A DNA stretch of 64,000 nt from Gibbula magus. Its lineage: Eukaryota > Mollusca > Gastropoda > Trochida > Trochidae. Below, one piece after another: positions 23,901-36,300 of this stretch; position 1 is the stretch's first letter, and the number at the start of each line of letters is the position of its first letter. The stretch is taken from assembly GCA_936450465.1 (NCBI GenBank), contig OW388302.1:55184959-55248958 (forward strand). Reading direction: 5' to 3'. The translations under genes were made by a program, and so were the position numbers. Under the pieces are notes generated by a model that made no database searches, was not told the origin of the DNA, and worked only from the letters and a program-made list of their open reading frames with translations.

Positions 23901-24998
23901 GGGTAAGTGAACATATTGAGACATGAGAGACTTATGGTGTCACCCTTCGGTTAGTGACCATATTGAGACATGAGAGACTTATTGTGTCACCCTTGGGTAA
24001 GTGAACATATTGAGACATGAGAGACTTATTGTGTCACCCTTGGGTAAGTGACCATATTGAGACATGAGAGACTTATGGTGTCACCCTTGGGTAAGTGAAC
24101 ATATTGAGACATGAGAGACTTATGGTGCCACCCTTTGGTAAGTGACCATATTGAGACATGAGAGACTTATGGTGCCACCCTTGGGTTAGTGAACATATTG
24201 AGACATGAGAGACTTATGATGCCACCCTTGGGTAAGTGAACATATTGAGACATGAGAGACTTATGGTGCCACCCTTGGGTTAGTGAACATATTGAGACAT
24301 GAGAGACTTATGGTGTCACCCTTGGGTAAGTGAACATATTGAGACATGAGAGACTTATGGTGCCACCCTTGGGTAAGTGAACATATTGAGACATGAGAGA
24401 CTTATGGTGTCACCCTTCGGTTAGTGACCATATTGAGACATGAGAGACTTATTGTGTCACCCTTGGGTAAGTGAACATATTGAGACATGAGAGACTTATT
24501 GTGTCACCCTTGGGTAAGTGACCATATTGAGACATGAGAGACTTATGGTGTCACCCTTGGGTAAGTGAACATATTGAGACATGAGAGACTTATGGTGCCA
24601 CCCTTTGGTAAGTGACCATATTGAGACATGAGAGACTTATGGTGTCATCCTTGGGTAAGTGAACATATTGAGACATGAGAGACTTATGGTGTCACCCTTG
24701 GGTAAGTGAACATATTGAGACATGAGAGACTTATGGTGCCACCCTTGGGTAAGTGAACATATTGAGACATGAGAGACTTATGGTGTCACCCTTGGGTAAG
24801 TGACCATATTGAGACATGAGAGACTTATGGTGTCAACCTTGGGTAAGTGAACATATTGAGACATGAGAGACTTATGGTGTCACCCTTGGGTAAGTGACCA
24901 TATTGAGACATGAGAGACTTATGGTGTCATCCTTGGGTAAGTGAACATATTGAGACATGAGAGACTTATGGTGTCACCCTTGGGTAAGTGACCATATT
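17989..24998. repeat. 47-bp satellite array, about 149 copies
   Basis: The unit is 47 bp and contains CATATTGAGACATGAGAGAC, TTATGGTGTCACCC and TTGGGTAAGTG. Variants are mainly point changes (TGTCACC/TGCCACC/TGTCATCC; GTGAAC/GTGACC/GTGGAC/GTGCCG). Copies are very similar over the full 7 kb, and marker variants show higher-order duplications at multiples of 47 bp. Stops occur in all frames on both strands, so it is not coding. The array ends abruptly at 24998 in CATATTCC. Confidence 0.98.
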
Positions 24999-24999
24999 C

Positions 25000-25390
25000 C
25001 AAATGTGCCCCTGTTCACCAAGCAGTGCAAATGGGTACCTGGTAATGTTGTGTTGGGGTGACCTTGTAGCGACATGCATGTCAGTTTGGGTTAGACCCGG
25101 GTAACGTGTTAGTAGCACCATTGACATGCACTAGTGGATGGAAAAGTGCGCAATATACAACATTCAGAAAGTGCTACAATGCCTTAAATGAACGTACAGA
25201 ATACAGTGACATCTAATATATAATGGGTCAACACAACTACGGCTGTCAATAACATGACCAGTGCAATTTGTGAGCAAAGTAGCTCTTTTTGAGGTTTAAT
25301 TGCCTCCCGTACACGTAGTCAAAGCGACCTGAGGCACAACAATGTATTACCATAACTATCTTTATACAATTGTCAAGTATATTAATACAA
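25000..25390. other. Unassigned non-coding DNA right of the satellite
   Basis: Unique-looking sequence with no recognised gene or element. The satellite boundary is sharp. Confidence 0.4.
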
Positions 25391-25465
25391 GAAGAAGAAG
25401 AAGAAGAAGAAGAAGAAGAAGAAGAAGAAGAAGAAGAAGAAGAAGAAGAAGAAGAAGAAGAAGAA
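25391..25465. repeat. (GAA)25 microsatellite
   Basis: About 25 uninterrupted GAA triplets on the plus strand. It directly abuts a retroposon 3' end on the right, so it looks like an expanded retroposon tail. The Arg- or Glu-repeat peptides readable here are artefacts. Confidence 0.98.
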
Positions 25466-25620
25466 AATTATTTTATTTTCGTGTCACATATTTTCATACA
25501 CAATATATCACATTTTCATTGCACGTTGATAATGAGAAAATATCCGGCCAATCAGGCCTATGAGACACGATTATACAATATAAAACATTCAAATATATAT
25601 ATATATATATATATAAGACA
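25466..25620 (-). mobile_element. SINE/LINE 3' fragment next to (GAA)n
   Basis: It shares ATTTTCGTGTCACATATTTT, ATATCCGGCCAATCAGG and GAGACACGATT with 7665-7830, then ends in an (AT)n tract. On the minus strand the shared part ends in an AATAAAA-like segment followed by (TTC)n. Confidence 0.65.
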
Positions 25621-27193
25621 TATGGATAAAATACATACATATACAGATGTTTAAAGCATGTCACCCTAGTTGTTAGTGACATGTCAGACAGATCATTGTC
25701 TGTCCAGCTGTCGCGGTCTGACTCACTCACGCATATCCATCAGTGAACTCCGACAGATTGTGCAAGCCCGGCACATTTTATTCTGTTGTCACTATCGCTC
25801 ATAGACAAATGAACGCAATGTGATATATAATGAAACCACACAGGAATTCGCCGTGAGAGAATCGTCGCTATACCAAACCAAGATGAACATGTGCACATCG
25901 AATGTGTAGCGCCGGTTTGATATGTTTAATCGTATTGGTAATACAAATGTTATATGCGGATATCGATTAATGGATCATTTGCGGTGTCCCCTCCCCCTGG
26001 ATGTCGAGGGTGTCCCCCCCCTTTCCATTCCAATCTAAAGAAATACATTTTGATCGTCTGTTCCAAATTATGTAAATACAGTCGGTAAAACCTAATTTTA
26101 AAAATTGTTGATTTAAATATATTTAGATTGTGTTCAGACAAGTTAATTATCTCACAAACACCTAAACTTAATCGAAACAAAATAGTCTTCTATAACAAAA
26201 GTCCAGATGATTATTTTGTTTTAAATCGTAACTTAAAACTTACAACGTTACTTGAAATAATCAGAATTCTCTTCTGTAACTAAATATCAGCCCAGTGAGA
26301 AAGAGAACATGTAGGTCAAGGCGACAATTACTACGAAACTAAAAATAGGACGTATATCACGTGAGGAAATCACGAGATTATGAATTGAAATTGACTAACA
26401 ATTTAAACAATGGGTGGAACGTGAAATGCGTCAATTTCAAAGCTGTAAATTACTCGAAAATGACCTCATGGACTCCAAGTATTATAGAATTGAAATATCA
26501 TAGGTCGGATTTTATTCTATAGCCTATACAATGAATGAACACACATGGACGATACACTTTTAAAGTGAACAATTTGAAGCATGTGTGATATTTTATTGCA
26601 TATTATATTCCTATTCAGATTAAGATATCTACAGTAATATCGAATATTATCATATCGCCTTAATGCATTTCTGATTCATATAGTATATATATACATAACT
26701 ACTGTTTGAGAGTCTTTCTTGAAGTTGGTGTTATAGAGAGCACGGATATTATGGATGATCAACTTCTTTATGTAACATAGGCGACGTTTCGGTTATGGGA
26801 AATATGATAAAACAGCAGGCTATAAATAAGACACACGTTGGTATGATTTATATAAACCTACTCATGTCACCTTGTTGTGTTGGTATATCATTGTCATATT
26901 AACATGTACCCTGTACATAACCTGCCGCTGTATCATAGTTCACACATGCTTGATGTATTTATGTTTGAACAGTTAATACTTTCCAGCACTCAGTGAACAG
27001 TATTGTGTTTACAGGAATAATTTGAAGTAAGGAACGACGTAGCCGAAAAGCCAAAGTTATTAATTTACACTCATGAGTATTTAGTTATATCAACATATTA
27101 CGAGAGAAATGTTACTCTTTTGTTCTTGTTTCGATTCCACCGTCATGACCGTATACTAAGGAAACTATAAATTAATCTGGAAAACGTTTAAAC
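25621..27193. other. Unassigned non-coding DNA
   Basis: No exon, RNA or element boundary that I can support. AT-rich. Confidence 0.4.
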
Positions 27194-27195
27194 TA

Positions 27196-27564
27196 CCGTA
27201 TTTCCTCTAATAGGAACCGGGCCTCTAATAGCAGCCGGGGGGTAAAGGTACCCAAAGGTGAATAAGAGCCTGGTCTCCAATAAGGGCCGGGCCTCTAATA
27301 GGGGCCCGGTTTATATCGCATCAGTGATCACCCCCTACTAATTATATTTCCCATATATGTTTCCCAGGCACAAAGAGGGTTAAACTACCACGCTAAATTC
27401 GGTTTACATCAAATTGCGAGGAGTTTGCGTTATTCTAAATGGTTATCAGAGGTTATCATGTGTATTGTCAAACCTGAAAATAAAATAAGGGCCGGGCCTC
27501 CAATAAGGGCCGGGGGTAAGGTACATGTTAATAAGGGCCCGGGTCCCTATTAGAGGAAATACGG
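27196..27564. mobile_element. Tc1/mariner-type MITE with TA target duplication
   Basis: Perfect terminal inverted repeats, CCGTATTTCCTCTAATAG at the left and CTATTAGAGGAAATACGG at the right, are each flanked by TA (27194-27195 and 27565-27566). The interior carries repeated AATAAGGGCCGGGCCTC-type text. It is 369 bp long with no coding capacity. Mobilisation by an unseen transposase is inferred from this structure. Confidence 0.9.
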
Positions 27565-27566
27565 TA

Positions 27567-30267
27567 CTTTCAGTAAATCGATATTTAACTCCATTGACGT
27601 CACATGACACCACGGAACTCTATAAACTAATAAGAGAATCCCTGATGATTGCTATTCAAATTCAAACCGATTGAGCGACATATATATATCGCATCAAAGA
27701 TTTAATGATTCCTTTCCCTTAATGTGATGGAATCACTCAACATGGGAATGTTGTTCTTTTGTCGTTACAGGTATTGTTTCACCAACGGATTTGTGGGTCT
27801 CATGTGTCAAACGTTATAAATAGAGTTATGTTATCGAGAAGTACTGCCGAAAATTAACATTTTGATGATGATTGACTCAGTAATAGTGACGATATAAAGG
27901 TCAAAGTAGTGATTTTTTTTCGAAAACCGGACAATGTACTGCGATTGATGCGAGTAAATTGGTCAAACTGTCATTTAACTACTGTGCATATAAAATGGGA
28001 CGTGTAGCTGAAAGTTTCGGTTTTTGTATGATGATGTTGCTCAATTTCTATTGGAAACTAGTACGTATTTGTGATATATTTGGCGATTTTGGATGAATAT
28101 GCAACATTGGAAAAGTTATTTGAACTGAAATCAGGTATTTTGTCACGTATTAAAGTCAAATATAAAATTATGAAACACAATGGCCCTTTCTGCCTACCAA
28201 ATCATTCGTTCCAGAGCCTACGTACGTAGTATTTTTTCCGGGTATATTTAATTGACAAATTCGGATTGGCTCGTCTAAAAGTTTATTTCAAAACATTGTC
28301 ATTTACTGTGCAACGATGTACTGTATATTACCGAATTGGGGAGACTTCCACGTGAATCAATATTACTTTACAACAAACCTCGGACTTAGATTACGTACGT
28401 AACCTAAAATAGGTACTGGCTGGCGACCAATTATTATTATGTTAACGAACTAAGACAATTTCCCGAGGAATAAAAGTTGTAAAGTAGTACATTTATCGGG
28501 ATACGAACTCATGTCGTTCGGGGGTCCTCTTTGTATCTAGGAACCTAAAGAACCAGTTTTTATCCCGATTCCCGATATGAACTTTTTTCAGATTTAATTT
28601 CCCCGAACAGGGTTGATTTTAATCAGACTTCGGACGAACTATTTAATATAATCATATAATCTATATAACCCAATACTTATTTATCAATGAAAAAAAATTA
28701 TATATATAAATAACAACATGGCGTACATCAGAATAGCTCGTAAACTAATATATCTGCCTTCCTTAATTTGATGAAACATTTCCATGTCTATTTTATGAAT
28801 CTTATTTCGTTTAAAACCAATTTCCCCTTACAGTATTCTTAAAGGGAGATAACTCGAAATTACTATTTTTGTTTATGCTTTCAGATCATTGCACATTTCC
28901 AGCAACACATCATGGTAATACATCCCTTCTGTACCAAACTATGTTTAAATCAAGTTTGTATTTTAATCAACGTAGATAGAAGTGTTATATATGTCATCAA
29001 TTTTGATTATTTGTTGCATGAATGGTTGCACGTCACAATAAATATCCAAGTCAGGTCACTGGTCAGGAGCATTCTGAATTAGTTCCAGTTGAAGATCAAA
29101 GTCCATGCGTTCTACTTATTTATTTATTCATCATGTTTTACCTGAAGCTTGTTAACAACCAATTAATAATAAATAAAGCGGCCCCAATAAAGCTGTACTT
29201 GGGGCCCATCTACTGCACTTTAAATTTGTATTATGAGAAGGCAAACTTTCCAGACTGTTTGCTGACGTCTAAATTGTAAATTATTAAGAGTTTTCTCAAT
29301 ATGATTTTTACACCTAATCATATCTTATAAACTTAGTATTTAGTAGATATATCTTCAAAATATACCAAATATACTATATAGTAATGAATAATGAGTTGTA
29401 GGTAGTGCTTATCTTGACCTTACACAGCTTTACAGTCATCTAGTGACTGAATGCTACAATCACAGAAACAAGTTTTATTGATTTAAAATGAGCAGCTAGG
29501 CCGCTGTAACATGAATTATGAATGCGAAAACTCTGTAATTATTTAGTGATTCCAATCTAAGCATACATTCACTGCACATCCAGCTGGATCAAAGGATTTG
29601 TGAACATGTTCAACATCAGGTGCTTTGTACTGAATATATTATCAATATTGTCACATGTGTATGTTATTGCCATTTGCTCTGGCTCAAAGTATGTTAGTAT
29701 TTTGGTATGATCTGTTGGATCGTTGATTAAAACAGGGACCTGTTGGTCTGCTTATTCTCCAAAAAGGGACATTGTGACCTGGTAACACACTTCGAGAGGA
29801 CATTTCCATTTGTGCATTAATCCTTGTAATACTTAAAATCTTAATTTTAATCTTGTTTATTTTGGATCCCTGTTTAACAATTTTCTCTAGTCCTTGGATA
29901 CTTGACTGTTTCTAGATCATCAGAACTATAAGGCCAGATGGGCTTTTTTGGCTCAATGTCATTGATCTACTTCCTAATATAAGGAGGTGGCAGGGGTATG
30001 ATTTTAAGTGTAATTAGCTAGAGAGGGTGACTAAGTTGACTGGGGGAGGGGGATTATTGCATGTGGTTTAGGAGGGGACAAACAATAACATGATATTTTG
30101 CTTATTTGAAGCACATTACTGCTGATTTTAAGGCATTTTTAAGACATTTAACAATGTTTTACTTGAGAAAACATTTATTCTACCAATATATTTTGCAGGA
30201 AATAGGGAAATTATTTGATATCAGTCTATTCTCACATGTTCAATCTCTTTACTAAAGACCATGAGCT
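27567..30267. other. Upstream region of the SLC25A42-type gene, otherwise unassigned
   Basis: Contains a dispersed repeat at about 28030-28180 shared with 13917-14165 and an AAAGGGAGATAACTC motif near 28842. No coding exon is supported. A possible acceptor (CTCTTTACTAAAG) just before the start codon suggests a 5' UTR exon somewhere in this stretch, but I cannot place it. Confidence 0.4.
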
Positions 30268-30399
30268 ATGGGCGCTGGGGTTGAGGCAGATAGTGCCACC
30301 CTCCAAGAGACATCGATGGCCTCTGCTGCCAGTCCAGATGAACACAAGCACAGAGATGATGAACACTTCCACCATGAGGAACACAGGATCAATGCTAAG
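30268..30399 (+). CDS. SLC25A42: SLC25A42-type gene, coding exon 1
   Basis: Residues 1-44 (starts MGAGVEADS; His/Glu-rich near the end), finishing in phase 0 at AAG|GTTTGT. The human protein also begins with MG-x-GV. It precedes the first carrier repeat. Confidence 0.85.
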
Positions 30400-33300
30400 G
30401 TTTGTATGCTAAGATTCATTCATTTAAGGAAAGATGGGATGAAGAAATAATGTGTTTTAGAATTCCTCTATTTTTGCAGAATAACAAGTTTATTATGGAT
30501 TTTGTTGTACTGCAGAATTCATGGGAACATGGTTGGTATGTTGAAATGAGCTTTCATAAATATGTAAATAATATTCCCATTTCTTTAGCTTCACACAAAG
30601 TGAAGTTGTATGAAACCAGCTATAGATTTGCAATTACCTGGTAGTCTATTCATGGGGGAGGGGTTGATCTGTGTGTTTTGTTGTCCACTACCCTACTATG
30701 ATGCCCTTAGTCCCTGAGCCCAATAACTGTTGTATGGCTATGAAAGAACTTTAATTCGAGCAATATTGAGAGTACTCTTATGAAAGGCCTAATGACTTTC
30801 AAATCACAACTTTTCATTGACTGAAAAATGACATGCTATGCTATGGAGGTATATATAACCATCCTACAGTTAAAATAAAAGTTGCTGTGCTCAGGGAATC
30901 GGGGTACTGTAGGAATAATAATAATAACACTTTATTCTCCTAATTACAATGTAAATTCGGAAATTCTTTGTGTGCTGTTAGCACCCGGCAGCCACAGTGC
31001 AGCGCCAGTTCAGGCGTTGTTCTATCCTTATAATGCTGAGTGTCAAGCAAGGAAGCAACAACTCCCATCTATGAACGTCTTTTGGTATGTCGCGGCTGGG
31101 AATTGAACCCCGACCTTCCGGGTGATGAGCGGACACTCTACCAACTGAGCTACATCCCCGGTGGTGGATGGAAATGATGGAGCAGGATGCCGTATGGTCT
31201 GCACAGTTTTAAGATGTTTACAACTTTTTGCCATCATAATATTTCATATCTGATGTATTTGTATCTGTTCTAGGTTCCACAACACAACAAGATCATCACT
31301 TCTTTCATTGCCGGGGCACTTGCTGGGGCAGTTGCCAAGACAACCATCGCACCTCTTGATCGAACCAAGATCAACTTTCAGAGTAAATATATTTCAATAC
31401 AAATATTAGTTTGTTGGGTTTTGTTTTAGTTAAAGAAAGTCAGTGCTTTCAGATTTACAGTTTTAGATTGTGCCACTAATAGCTGAATTACTGCCCAAGC
31501 AGGCATTCGCTAGCACCTATATCCATCTCAACAATATAAAGAGGTATTTAATCTTTAGCTGCTGTATAATTATAAGATAAATAGTTGCCTTTGTAAAATT
31601 TCCGGGATTCATTGCTATTCAACACCCGCAAATTTAGTTTAAAACCGACGGCGTTAGCAATTGTATCCCCCCTCCCCTCCCATGGTAGTGTATTTTATTG
31701 GATATCTAGAAATATCCTGATATCACTGACCTTACATTCCAGGTTGAGATCCAGTGATATATTTACCTCAGAGTCCTGCATCAAATACTCTTACAATTTG
31801 GACTTTGGACTAAAATTTAAGCTGCAAAGGGTTTTCATTTAGTATATTTTGCTTACTTATTGAGAGGTACTCACTTATACCTGTTGGGACTCACAAGAGC
31901 TTGTGGTAGCGAGTTCCTGGATTCTGCAAGTCATATTTGTAAATGTATTACTTGAGATCTGTTTGAAATCTGTAGGTAGCCCTGCTTGTCCCTGTTACAG
32001 TCTCCAGCCGACAGTATTCATTCCGCAAGGCGCTACAGTTCCTCCGACAGACCGTGAAGAATGAGGGAGTTCTCCGACTGTGGCGTGGCAATACGGCCAC
32101 CATGGCACGTATTGTACCCTACGCTGCTATACAGTACGCTGCACACGAGCAATACAAGTGGATGCTCAAGCCGGACAAGAGGAAGAAGTGAGTAGACTGT
32201 ATGGAGTGAAACAATGCAATGCATGCATATTCAGGGAGCTGTTATTCAACTGAGTAATCATTATAATGTGATTATATGACACATAGTATGATAAAGACAC
32301 AGATATAATGTTCTATTTATGACCAAAGTAATGGAATTAAGGAAAATAGACTACTGGTATCATCTACTTTCAAGCAAAGGTTGGATACCAACTGTTGCCA
32401 AATTTATGACGCCATGTTACCATGACGAAGTGATATTTAGCAGCCATGACTTAGTCGGGGCTGCCATCCGTTTTTGCGCAGTTTCCATCACCGCCGTCGG
32501 CGCGTTTTGTATTGGCTATAACTTTTTTCCTAGAAGGTTTTGAGAACTCATATACATAACTTCTTACTTATGCCCCTGGGGAATTTTTTTGACATGTTCA
32601 TATTCAAGGTCAAAGGTCAAGGTCACGAGTTCTGAAATCGCTAAAAAAATCCTTGTAAACACAATAACTTGAAAAATATTTGTGCTATCAGGCTCTTATT
32701 TGGTGTATATCAACTATGGAGAAAGGCCAAGATTTGAAAAGGTTTTCGCTAACATCTGTCAAAGGTCATGGCCATAGCGAGGTCACAACTTACGCATGCT
32801 TTTGAGAAAATGTCTTATTTCAACTATTAACACTTTAAATCATTACATGATTGTGATACACAATGAAAAGTGATCACTGATTGTGTGACCTTGAATTTTA
32901 AAGGTCAAGGTCATGAGATAGGGTCATGGTCACCAGTTCTGAAATCACAAAATAACTTTTTTCCAAGGAGGTATCAACACCTCATATACATAGCTTCTTT
33001 CTAATAAACCTGAGGAATGATTTTGAAATGTTCACATTCAAGGTCAAAGGTCAAGGTCATGAGTTCTGAAATCACTACAACAATCCTTGTAAACACGATA
33101 ACTTCAAACATTTTTTGTGCTGTCAGGCTCTTATTTGGTATATATCAACTATGGAGAAAGACCAAGATTTGAAAACGTTTTCGTTAAAATCTGTCAAAGG
33201 TCAAGGTCACAGTGAGGTCACAACTTAAGCATGCTATTGTGAATATGCCTTATGTTAACTATGAACACTTTGAGTCATTGCATAATTGTTATACACAATG

Positions 33301-36300
33301 AAAAGTAATCATTGATGGTGTGACCTTGAAGGTCAAAGGTCAAGGTGATGAGATATTGGTTAAGGCCATGTTAATCCTTTGATCCAATTTTGAAATCAGA
33401 AATAGGTTTTAAGAACAAACTTGTGAAAAGTGACCCCAGTGATGATTCAACTTGTTAGAATGACTTGAATAATGAACAATTCTTTTTAAAAAAAGATTCC
33501 CATTTTATTTATGCTGACGAGAAGGCGGAACAGGGAAAGGCGAGACCCAAAGTTTCAGGGCTGCTCTGCTTTTGCGGTGTCCCGCAAACGCTCATCAAGT
33601 TTGTCTTAAGGCATCATTTAAAATTATGAACCCTGATATGACTCAGGGGTTCAAAATTTTTTTGAAAAGCCACTTGCCCCAGGGCAAGTGACATAAAGAA
33701 AGTCACTTGCCCTGACTAATTTATCACTTGCCCTGATTTTTCATGATTATAATGTAATGAGACAAAATAAAAAATTGAACGTTGATGTCAGTGTTGTTTA
33801 TGTTTTATATACAGCTTTAGAGGGAAAACTGAATGATTTTCATCAATGTATATATATGGAACAGTCTCCCTGAGTGACACATATTGTAGAAAGGTAGTGT
33901 TTTAAAATACCAATTTTATGAATATATTCACTGGAATTCTAAATTTTATCATATATATTTTAATATTAATATATTAACAGATTATGATTGATATAACTTA
34001 ATTAATTTCAAATGCTAACAATAAACATGTACAAATTAATCATTTCATTTTTTCAGTTTCACTTAGCTAAATGAATGTAAATTCTATCACTTGAAATTTT
34101 CAATTGATTTATAACAAATTATCAATGTATCAAAATAGTATTGCAGTTATGTACTGTGAAACAATTTGTTTCAAACAGAAATATTTATTTAGTTTCTATA
34201 TCAAGCAAATTATAAAATGTTGATTTCTTGCAAACATCTGTCATGCTATCATGAAAACAATATCAAGACTTGTTTATGACAAACTGAACAACCAGGTTAT
34301 CATTTAAATATATTTATTTATTATTTATAATATTTGAACTACAACTTGAACTCACAACTTCATTTAGTATTTACAGCTGTCCACTCGTAAATCCCTGTTA
34401 TCCATTGATAAAATCAGGCTCTCACCAAATGTCAGTCACATTCTCTACTTCTGAAGTAAATATGAAGATTTTCGAAATATTCTGGTTCCCTCATAATGTC
34501 AAAAATATTTTCTCTAGAAGCTTTGTAAATTATAAACGTAAATCGGCTAGATCTACTCGCATACTTGTCACCGGTCGGAAGACTGAATGTCAAGGCCATT
34601 TATCATTCGGAAGAACTGCAAATGTCAACTGAACCTTGAAATACTGATACTTTTTTTACTGGCTGCCGACTTCAGTCGAAGAAAACCGACATGTGTTGAG
34701 TGCGTTTGCTCATTTCTATAAATAGACACAATGTTTGACTGCGCTATGTTTACAAGCTTTAGATTTCTTTTTACTGATAATCTAAAGTAAATAAAAGGTA
34801 CCGGTAAATGACAGTTGCATTTTAATAATGAAAAATTTATTCAGATGACTTTTTAAGCATTTTCTTCACAGAAATTGTTGGTTGCCCAAGGACCAGTAAG
34901 ATATCATAATTTGGTTGCCCGTATTGAAAATTGACTTGTCCCGGGCGTCGGACAATGGGATTTATGAACCCCTGCTGACTACTCTCATAAGTAATAAATA
35001 GAGATTATTACCCTAGGAAATGTATCATATGACTTTTACGAAACGAGTGTGAATTTTTGTATTGCTCGAGCGAGAGCCAGGGTAATACATAAATTTGCAC
35101 GAGTTTCGTAAAAGTCATATGGCACACTTTCGAGTGTAATAATTTCTTTATTACCGATTTTATTCCATTTGATTCGCGTAAGAATAGTCAGGAAACGGTC
35201 CACTTCTCTTGCGGCGGCAAGCTACATTGACATCACGAACAATCGTTTTATGAAGTCACAGACGACGAAATATGGGAAGTTGCGGTGAAACAATGGTTGC
35301 TAGGCAAACTTGATATGTGCACATGTGCTCATATCAATAATATAAACACAGTTATTTTCAACCATATGGGTAATAAATTCGTGTACTTGCATATTTATTA
35401 TTTATGCTACAGACACCTGTCTCCGGGACGACGGTTCCTGGCAGGAGCTCTAGCAGGCAGCACGTCAGTAGCCTGCACCTACCCTCTCGATATGGTGCGA
35501 GCTCGCATGGCCGTCACAGCACGCCAGAAGTAAGTTTGACAGCTAATAAGCCAGCCTAAAACCTGGTTACTTTTGGTCCAACTAGTTACTTTTTGAGGTT
35601 CTTTAATTTTTACCATTTGAATTGACAAAATAACACTTTTGAGCTGGCTACCTGTAGAAATAGTAAACATTTCGCCCAATGAAGACATTAATCCTCATTG
35701 ACTTAAACAATAGCACCCAGAATATACCGTCACTGAAGAGCAGATTCTATACAAACTCATATTGTGATATGTCCTATAAATGAATTTATCACCCAAAACT
35801 GTGTTCCACAGGAGACATCGCTTGTGTGAGAGATCAAGCGATATCTCCTAGGAGATCTCGTTTTAGCAGTACATTTTGCACAATGCTCTGTCACCGGTAA
35901 CTACATGACATCACAATGCTTTTACATCGAGTAATGACATCACAATGCTATGATGCCATAAACATGATGACATCACAATGCTATGACCTCACTGCACTGG
36001 AAGTCAAATGGCAGAAATGTGTGTTGATATATTTGATATCAAAAGACACTTTGGTGAGATTCTCTTTATGTTCAGGTACAACAACCTAGGGGAGGTGATA
36101 GTGAAGATATACCGAGAGGAAGGACTACGCACCTTGTATAGAGGGTTTACGCCTACCATCCTTGGATCCATTCCTTACTCCGGGACAAGCTTCTTTATAT
36201 ATGAGACTTTCAAGAAACTACATGCTGGTAAGATATCACGTTACTTTTCTCTCCTGGTGGACCATATATTAATCTACTGTACGTGGAAACTGGTCACATG

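Noticed and set aside
17989..24998. CRISPR-like array of regular repeats
   Set aside because: The 47-bp units are directly contiguous with no unique spacers, and the setting is a eukaryotic genome.
25342..25654. Poly-arginine and poly-glutamate open frames
   Set aside because: They are (GAA)n read in different frames.
28842..28858. AAAGGGAGATAACTC motif as a conserved regulatory element
   Set aside because: Similar strings occur near 9570 and 42680; it is probably a worn repeat end and too short to claim.
31095..31170. tRNA gene on the minus strand
   Set aside because: A and B boxes are good, but the acceptor ends do not pair, the anticodon stem has a mismatch, and a SINE body with a (TTA)n tail follows directly.
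32319..32543. 74-codon plus-strand frame as an extra carrier exon
   Set aside because: It has no homology to SLC25A42, exons 3 and 4 already join in phase, and it overlaps a degenerate MITE.
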